From: an uncultured Opitutaceae bacterium
GTDB lineage: Bacteria; Verrucomicrobiota; Verrucomicrobiia; Opitutales; Opitutaceae
Direction: 5' to 3'
Length of the DNA: 10,084 nt
Assembly (NCBI GenBank): GCA_937902865.1
Contig: CALFNJ010000394.1
Span: 1-10,084 of the forward strand
The stretch's first letter is position 1. The number at the start of each line of letters is the position of its first letter. Positions 5,866-10,084 of this stretch are shown in pieces. The notes beneath the pieces were generated by a model that worked only from the letters and a program-made list of their open reading frames with translations, ran no database searches and had not been told where the DNA came from. A program made the position numbers and the translations under genes.

Positions 5866-6417
5866 ATGGATACATCCTCAACGCCCGAGCCTTTGGCGGA
5901 CCTGGTTCGCCGGGCGCAGAAGAGCGAGGAACCGGCCCAGCGCGCGCTGATTCTGAACTATCAGCGGCGGGTGGCGGGTTTTATCTACGCGATTGTGGGC
6001 CGGAGCGATGCGATCGAGGATCTGGCGCAGACAGTCTTCATCAAGATGGTGCGGGGTTTGGATCGATTGCACGATCCGGCGCAGTTCGAGGCCTGGCTCT
6101 TCCGGCTCGCGCGCAACGCCTGCATCGATCACCTGCGGCGCCAGCGGCTGCGGCGGATTTTCACGCCCTTCGCGGCGGAGCACACGGACATTCCGGAACC
6201 GCCCGGCGCGGTGGACACGGAGGAGCTCGACGCGCTGCGTCACGCGCTGTCGCGCCTGCGTCCGGCCGACCGGGCCTTGCTCGCGCTGGCGCAGGAAGGC
6301 CGCAGCCAGGCCGAGATGGCGAAGATCACCGGCACGAGCGTGGTGGTGATCAAGGCGCGTTTGCATCGCGCGCGTGAACGTTTGCGGGAATACTACCAGC
6401 CACACCATGAAACCTGA
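5866..6417 (+). CDS. ECF-type RNA polymerase sigma factor
   Basis: 183 aa from ATG 5866. An in-frame ATG at 5785 would add 27 residues without sigma-like sequence and would use up most of the upstream region. Sigma-70 region 2 spans about 20-95: YQRRVAGFIYAIVGRSDAIE, then DLAQTVFIKMVRGLD, and FEAWLFRLARNACIDHLRRQ, which covers the core-binding and -10 recognition helices. Region 4 spans about 125-178: ALSRLRPADRALLALAQEGR, then SQAEMAKITGTSVVVIKARL with the helix-turn-helix, and HRARERLREYY. Regions 1 and 3 are missing, as in ECF (group 4) factors. The last 11 bases overlap the next gene, a layout typical of sigma/anti-sigma pairs with coupled translation. Which ECF group it belongs to cannot be settled by eye. 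Confidence 0.95.
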   Translation: MDTSSTPEPLADLVRRAQKSEEPAQRALILNYQRRVAGFIYAIVGRSDAIEDLAQTVFIKMVRGLDRLHDPAQFEAWLFRLARNACIDHLRRQRLRRIFTPFAAEHTDIPEPPGAVDTEELDALRHALSRLRPADRALLALAQEGRSQAEMAKITGTSVVVIKARLHRARERLREYYQPHHET

Positions 6418-6778
6418 AACCGACGCCTGGAAACAGCTTGAGGAACATGCCGCCGCCCACCTGCGGACCGGCTTTGCCACCCGCGTGCTGCGGGCGACGC
6501 GCCCGATCGATGCGCAGGCCTGGGCCGCGCTCGAGACGCATGCTTCGAGCCGCCTTCGCGGCGGCTTCGCCGATCGCGTGCTGCGCGCTGTGCGGGCCGC
6601 GGCCGACATCCCTTCCTTCTTCAGCCAGTTCGCCCTCAGCGCCGCGACCGTCGCGGTGTGCCTGGGTGCGGTAGTCTACATGCACGATCGCTCGCTCCGC
6701 CAGCAGGACGCGCGGAGCCTTGCCGACTGGCAGCGCCTTGCGATGGAATCGCAGGAGCTTTATCTGGACACCCAATAA
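6407..6778 (+). CDS. Probable membrane anti-sigma factor with tandem 31-residue repeat
   Basis: 123 aa from ATG 6407, overlapping the sigma gene by 11 bases. Residues 7-32 (AWKQLEEHAAAHLRTGFATR, then VLRATR) and 38-63 (AWAALETHASSRLRGGFADR, then VLRAVR) are a tandem duplication with exact period 31 and 17 of 26 identities. Residues about 74-92 (QFALSAATVAVCLGAVVYM) form one membrane segment. With an N-terminal cytoplasmic part and a short outer tail of about 30 residues, the plan fits small anti-sigma factors such as CnrY. No zinc-binding HxxxCxxC motif is present, so it is not a ZAS-domain protein. An anti-sigma role is inferred from position and topology. Longer upstream starts (TTG 6374) lie inside the sigma gene and add nothing conserved. 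Confidence 0.75.
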   Translation: MKPETDAWKQLEEHAAAHLRTGFATRVLRATRPIDAQAWAALETHASSRLRGGFADRVLRAVRAAADIPSFFSQFALSAATVAVCLGAVVYMHDRSLRQQDARSLADWQRLAMESQELYLDTQ

Positions 6779-7432
6779 ATGACGCAGCGCCTGCTAGTTG
6801 CTGTCCTCACCGTCCTGGTGTTCGCATCCGGTTTCGCTGCGCGTGTCTGGACGGAGAGCAAGCGTCCGCTCCCGCCGCCTCCCGTGGCGCTGGGCGCCGA
6901 GTTCGCTCCGACCGCGACCGCCGCCGCCACACCCGCGCCGGTCGACGAGAAGAAGCTCGCCGAGAGGCGGGCCCAGATGATCGCCGACATCTCCCAGCTT
7001 GCTCCGCAGATTGCGATGTACCACGCGCGGATGGATGAGCTTGATGCCTGCTTCGACCGCGACTTGAGCGCGATTCTCACCGATCCCCAGCGTGAGGTGT
7101 GGGCCAAACGCCGTCAGGGGCACGCCGACAAGGCTGCCCCTGTGCAAAAGGACCCGTCGCAACTGACCAACGAGGAAATCGAGCGCGGCATCCGCCAGCC
7201 GCTCGGCATCCTGCTCGCGAAGGTGACCGTTTCCGAAAAATTGAAACGCCTGATCGAATACCACAAGCTCGACGCCGCGCAGCAGGTGCAGGTCCGGCGG
7301 CTCCTGACGGAGTACCGCGCGAAGTTCCTCGATCTCGTCGATTCGATCCCGCCCACGAGCTTCCGCCTCAGCGGCCTCGCGCAGGATTTCCAGAAGCTCG
7401 CTCCGGCTCCCGCCTCCGTGGCGAAGCCGTAA
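6779..7432 (+). CDS. Periplasmic helical protein, CpxP/Spy/CnrX-like
   Basis: 217 aa; the ATG directly follows the TAA of the preceding gene (TAAATG), so translation is probably coupled. Residues 4-22 are a hydrophobic signal or anchor (RLLVAVLTVLVFASGFAAR), followed by a Pro/Ala-rich linker to about 55. The rest is predicted mostly helical. ILTDPQREVWAKRR (99-112) and KLDAAQQVQVRRLL (163-176) resemble the two LTxxQ motifs of the CpxP/Spy/heavy-metal-resistor fold. His82 with Met80 and Met85, Cys91 and His162 could bind metal, but this is speculative. Together with the upstream sigma and membrane protein it suggests the stress or metal sensor of the module, as CnrX is for CnrY/CnrH. The family call is by motif likeness only; the length is greater than Spy or CpxP. 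Confidence 0.7.
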   Translation: MTQRLLVAVLTVLVFASGFAARVWTESKRPLPPPPVALGAEFAPTATAAATPAPVDEKKLAERRAQMIADISQLAPQIAMYHARMDELDACFDRDLSAILTDPQREVWAKRRQGHADKAAPVQKDPSQLTNEEIERGIRQPLGILLAKVTVSEKLKRLIEYHKLDAAQQVQVRRLLTEYRAKFLDLVDSIPPTSFRLSGLAQDFQKLAPAPASVAKP

Positions 7433-7463
7433 GGTCGGCGGAGGTCCTTGGGCTCCGGACTTT

Positions 7464-7620
7464 CAATCCGGTTCACCACAGAGGCACAGAGACGCAGAGA
7501 TAGGAAACTCGTCCGAGGCCTGGTAAGTCGCTTTCGATCGAACCGTGATCGGCTGAGGAATCTACCTTGGTTTAATGGATTCGGAGCTCTGTGGCTCCGT
7601 GCCTCTGTGGTGAAAGATTG
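7464..7620. repeat. Inverted repeat TTCACCACAGAGG... between sigma operon and regulator
   Basis: Left arm 7472-7499 (TTCACCACAGAGGCACAGAG...) and right arm 7587-7614 (ends GCCTCTGTGGTGAA) pair at 25 of 28 positions, around an 87-base centre. Imperfect pairing reaches further out (CAATCC at 7464-7469 against the GATTGG side near 7617). The arms are made of CACAGAGG/CACAGAG/CGCAGAG units. The outer ends TTCACCAC...GTGGTGAA equal those of the element at 1659-1830. The rest of the gap 7433-7685 shows no clear promoter; TTGACC at 7659-7664 has no matching -10. Confidence 0.88.
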
Positions 7621-7685
7621 GGTGGATTCATTGTTGATGAGTACCTGATTCCCACGGCTTGACCATCGCGCGTGCCGTCGCGTGA

Positions 7686-9074
7686 ATGGCCGGCATGGTG
7701 CCGAGCGTTCTGATCGTCGATGACGAGAAGCACACCCGCGAAGGTCTGCAGCAGGCCTTGGCGGACAATTACGACGTGAGCGTGGCTGGCAGCGCCGACG
7801 AAGCCTTCAACCTGATGGAGGCGCAGGAGTTCGATGTCATTCTCACCGACCTGCGCATGCCGGGAAAATCCGGCCTCAAGGTCATCGACAAGGCCCTGAC
7901 GCTGCCGAACAAACCGGCGGTGCTGATGATGACCGCCTACGGCAACGTCGAGACGGCCGTTGAGGCGATGAAGCGCGGCGCGGTCGATTTTCTCACCAAG
8001 CCGGTCAACATCGAGCGGCTCGAGGTGCTGATCCAGCGTGCGCTGAAGACCAAGACGCTCGAGGTCGAGGTGAAGCAGCTGCACGAGCGGCTGGACGACA
8101 AGTTCAACTTCGAGGGTATCCTCGGCAACTCGCCGAAGCTCAAGGACGTGCTCGATCGCGTGAAGCTGGTCGCGCCGTCGCGGGCGACGGTCCTGATCGA
8201 GGGCGAATCCGGCACCGGCAAGGAGCTGGTCGCGCAGGCCGTGCATCAGTCGAGCCCGCGGGCGCGCGCGCCGTTCATCGCGGTGCACTGCGCGGCGCTG
8301 TCGGAAAACCTGCTCGAGAGCGAAATCTTCGGCCATGAGCGCGGCGCGTTCACCGGCGCGACGGAGCGCCGCATCGGCCGCTTCGAGGCGGCGGACGGCG
8401 GCACGCTGTTCCTGGATGAGATCGGAGAGATCTCGGCCTCCACGCAGGTCAAGCTGCTGCGGTTTCTCGAGACCAAGACGATCGAGCGCGTGGGCGGCTC
8501 GAAGCCGATCGATCTCGATGTGCGGCTCGTGGCGGCGACGAACCGGAATCTCGAGCAGCTTGTGCGCGACGGGAAATTCCGCGAGGACCTCTTTTTCCGG
8601 CTGAACGTCGTCCGCATCGTCCTGCCCCCGCTGCGGGAGCGGACGGAGGACGTCCCGCTGCTGCTGGCGCATTACCTCAAGCATTTCTCGGAGGAGAACG
8701 GCCTGCCGGCGCTCACGCTCGAGCCGGGCGCGCTCGCGACGCTCCAGACTTACGCCTGGCCGGGCAACATCCGGGAACTGCGCAATTTCTGCGAGAATGC
8801 GGTCGTGCTGCGCCGCGGCGGCAGCCTGAGCGAGTTCGACCGTGATCCGAAATTCCGCGGCGGCGCGCCGGCGGCCGGTTCGGCCGGAAACGCCGCGACC
8901 GCGGCGCTCGCGAATCCGCTTTCCGTCGAGGAGAATGAAAAACGCCTGCTCCGCGAGGCGCTGATCAAGGCCCGGGGCAATCGCACCAAGGCCGCCGCCC
9001 TGATGGGCATCAGCCGCCGCACCCTGCACCGCAAGATCGCGGAGTGGCCGGAGCTCGACGTGACGGACCGATGA
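7686..9074 (+). CDS. Sigma-54-dependent response regulator, NtrC family
   Basis: 462 aa from ATG 7686; ATG 7695 is an equally possible start. The receiver domain (about 5-120) has the acidic pair Asp12/Asp13, phosphoacceptor Asp55 in LTDLRMPG, Thr83 and Lys105 in LTKPVN. The AAA+ domain (about 143-375) has Walker A GESGTGKE (173-180), the sigma-54 contact loop GAFTGA (220-225), Walker B GGTLFLDEIGE (238-248), VRLVAATNRNL (279-289), FREDLFFRLNV (298-308) and WPGNIREL (358-365). After a Gly/Ala-rich linker (391-410), a Fis-type helix-turn-helix (about 416-455, with GNRTKAAALMGISRRTLHRK at 431-450) binds DNA. All motifs are intact, so phosphorylation-dependent activation of sigma-54 promoters is expected. 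The likely sensor is the kinase at 3695. The stop overlaps the next start by ATGA. Confidence 0.97.
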   Translation: MAGMVPSVLIVDDEKHTREGLQQALADNYDVSVAGSADEAFNLMEAQEFDVILTDLRMPGKSGLKVIDKALTLPNKPAVLMMTAYGNVETAVEAMKRGAVDFLTKPVNIERLEVLIQRALKTKTLEVEVKQLHERLDDKFNFEGILGNSPKLKDVLDRVKLVAPSRATVLIEGESGTGKELVAQAVHQSSPRARAPFIAVHCAALSENLLESEIFGHERGAFTGATERRIGRFEAADGGTLFLDEIGEISASTQVKLLRFLETKTIERVGGSKPIDLDVRLVAATNRNLEQLVRDGKFREDLFFRLNVVRIVLPPLRERTEDVPLLLAHYLKHFSEENGLPALTLEPGALATLQTYAWPGNIRELRNFCENAVVLRRGGSLSEFDRDPKFRGGAPAAGSAGNAATAALANPLSVEENEKRLLREALIKARGNRTKAAALMGISRRTLHRKIAEWPELDVTDR

Positions 9075-10084
9075 GCCGCCCCCGCACGGCACAGGAGCTG
9101 ATTCACTGGCTCGAGGTCGGGGAGGGCGCGAAATGGATCCGGCTCGCGGCCGTGCTGTTCGTCGGACTCGTGCTGTCGCTGCGCGTGGCCTGGACGCAGT
9201 TTCATGGTCCGCTCACCGAGGCAACGCTGCTTCAGGCCGACCTCGGCCGGCAGCTGGCCTCGGGTCAGGGATTTACCACGCTGGTCAATTATCCACAGAC
9301 CGCGGCGCTGCTCGCGCAGCGTGGCCAGCATTTCGATCCGCAGAAGGTCTACCCGGAATTGTCGCAGGCGCCGCTCTACGCACTGGTGGTCGCCGGCGGC
9401 CTCAAACTGCTTCCCGCCGGAGTTCGCGACAGCCTGTTCACCCAGGCGCCGGTGCCGCCCGACGGATTTCGCGGCGATTATTTCCTGCTCGGTCTCAACC
9501 TGATCCTGTTCTGGGGCGCAGCCTGGCTGACTTATGATCTGGGCCGACGACTCTTCGCGCCGCGCGTGGGTTGGCTGGCGATGCTCGCGCTCCTGGTGTC
9601 GGTTTCGGCGTGGCACGAGGTCGTGGCGGTCAACGGCGTTGCGCTGATGATGGTGCTCGTCCTCGGAGCTTTTTGGCTCTGGCTCCGAGTGGAGCAGACG
9701 GCGGGGGAGGGTGAGACCATTCCAAAGGGTCTGGTCGCCGCCCTGGGAGTTGTCTGCGGGCTGCTCTTTCTCTCCGAATATTCCGCCGGGGCACTGGTGC
9801 TGGTCGCGCTGGGCTATGCACTTTGGCGGTTCCGTGGTGGGGCGCGCTGGGTTGCGGCGGCGCTCATCGCAGTGGCCTTTCTCGTCGTGGTGAGCCCCTG
9901 GCTGGTGCGCAACGTTCGCCTCGCCGGTCATCCGATGGCCCTGGCCGGTCAGAATGTGGCGCTCAAGGCCGGCGACCCGACCGCGGCACCGGCGATCGTC
10001 CGGACCCGGCTTTCGACCGAGTGGCCGCGCGTCGCTCTGCCCAAGCTCGGCCGCTCGGCCGCGCGTCGTGTCGGGACCGCGTGT
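9071..10084 (+). CDS. Multipass membrane protein, probable GT-C/PMT-type glycosyltransferase (3' end cut by window)
   Basis: Open from ATG 9071 to the window end, 338 codons without a stop. Hydrophobic segments are visible near residues 23-40, 100-117, 137-154, 166-180, 184-204, 218-234, 238-251 and 259-277. The layout of one N-terminal helix, a long outer loop (about 41-99, with Glu50 and Asp57 as possible active-site acids) and then many helices fits GT-C enzymes that use lipid-linked sugars. SPWLVRNVRLAGHPM (275-289) resembles the P-W-x-x-R-N-x-x-x-x-G segment common in PMT/GT39-like proteins. The substrate is unknown. The ATGA overlap with the regulator implies one transcript and coupled translation. 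The family call is by pattern and moderate; membrane location is near certain. Confidence 0.7.
   Translation, partial: MSRPRTAQELIHWLEVGEGAKWIRLAAVLFVGLVLSLRVAWTQFHGPLTEATLLQADLGRQLASGQGFTTLVNYPQTAALLAQRGQHFDPQKVYPELSQAPLYALVVAGGLKLLPAGVRDSLFTQAPVPPDGFRGDYFLLGLNLILFWGAAWLTYDLGRRLFAPRVGWLAMLALLVSVSAWHEVVAVNGVALMMVLVLGAFWLWLRVEQTAGEGETIPKGLVAALGVVCGLLFLSEYSAGALVLVALGYALWRFRGGARWVAAALIAVAFLVVVSPWLVRNVRLAGHPMALAGQNVALKAGDPTAAPAIVRTRLSTEWPRVALPKLGRSAARRVGTAC

Noticed and set aside
7572..9092. 506-codon open frame on the minus strand opposite the response regulator
   Set aside because: It is a shadow of the NtrC-type gene: the translation is rich in Arg, Gln, His and Leu with no domain pattern, while the plus strand has every expected motif.
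8750..9931. 393-codon minus-strand open frame over the regulator end and the membrane protein
   Set aside because: Low-complexity His/Gln/Arg-rich translation; the plus strand codes for clear membrane helices and a Fis-type helix-turn-helix.

Overview
The window is GC-rich bacterial chromosome, most likely from a member of Verrucomicrobiota and probably from Opitutaceae. This rests on three things: an RNase HIII with the Chlamydia/PVC-style motif DESGKGDFFGP, GTG/ATG starts without clear Shine-Dalgarno sequences, and intergenic palindromes built from short purine-rich units (CACAGAGG, CACGAAA, GCGGAAT) of a style I associate with such genomes. The taxonomic call is inference. There are no rRNA or tRNA genes, CRISPR arrays, transposases or phage genes.

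Layout. 1-366 (-): N-terminal part of a MutY-type adenine DNA glycosylase, cut by the window edge. 634-1656 (+): RNase HIII (rnhC). 1845-2357 (-): small single-pass membrane protein of unknown function, convergent with rnhC. 2638-3390 (+): RNase HII (rnhB). 3695-4864 (+): soluble PAS histidine kinase of NtrB type. 5084-5758 (-): glycine/arginine-rich lipoprotein. 5866-7432 (+): three-gene operon of an ECF sigma factor, a small membrane protein with a duplicated 31-residue unit (probable anti-sigma factor) and a periplasmic CpxP/Spy/CnrX-like helical protein. 7686-9074 (+): NtrC-type sigma-54-dependent response regulator. 9071-10084 (+): multipass membrane protein, probably a GT-C/PMT-type glycosyltransferase, overlapping the regulator by ATGA and running off the window.

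How the genes fit together. The left third holds genome-maintenance enzymes: MutY for A opposite 8-oxoG, and RNases HII and HIII for RNA-DNA hybrids and misincorporated ribonucleotides. The right two thirds are regulatory. The kinase and the sigma-54 activator are a plausible two-component pair separated by a lipoprotein gene and the sigma operon. The sigma, membrane protein and periplasmic protein resemble in plan the CnrH/CnrY/CnrX envelope or metal sensing systems, in the order sigma, anti-sigma, sensor.

The most unusual aspect is between the genes. All six gaps longer than about 180 bases (367-633, 1657-1844, 2358-2637, 3391-3694, 4865-5083, 7433-7685) hold a long imperfect or perfect inverted repeat. 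At least two are nested, and two with different bodies share the ends TTCACCAC...GTGGTGAA. They look like a diversified family of short palindromic, REP/MITE-like elements. No gene that could mobilise them is in the window. I did not find a clear case of a wholly new multi-gene system. The best candidates for something undescribed are this repeat family and the duplicated anti-sigma unit.
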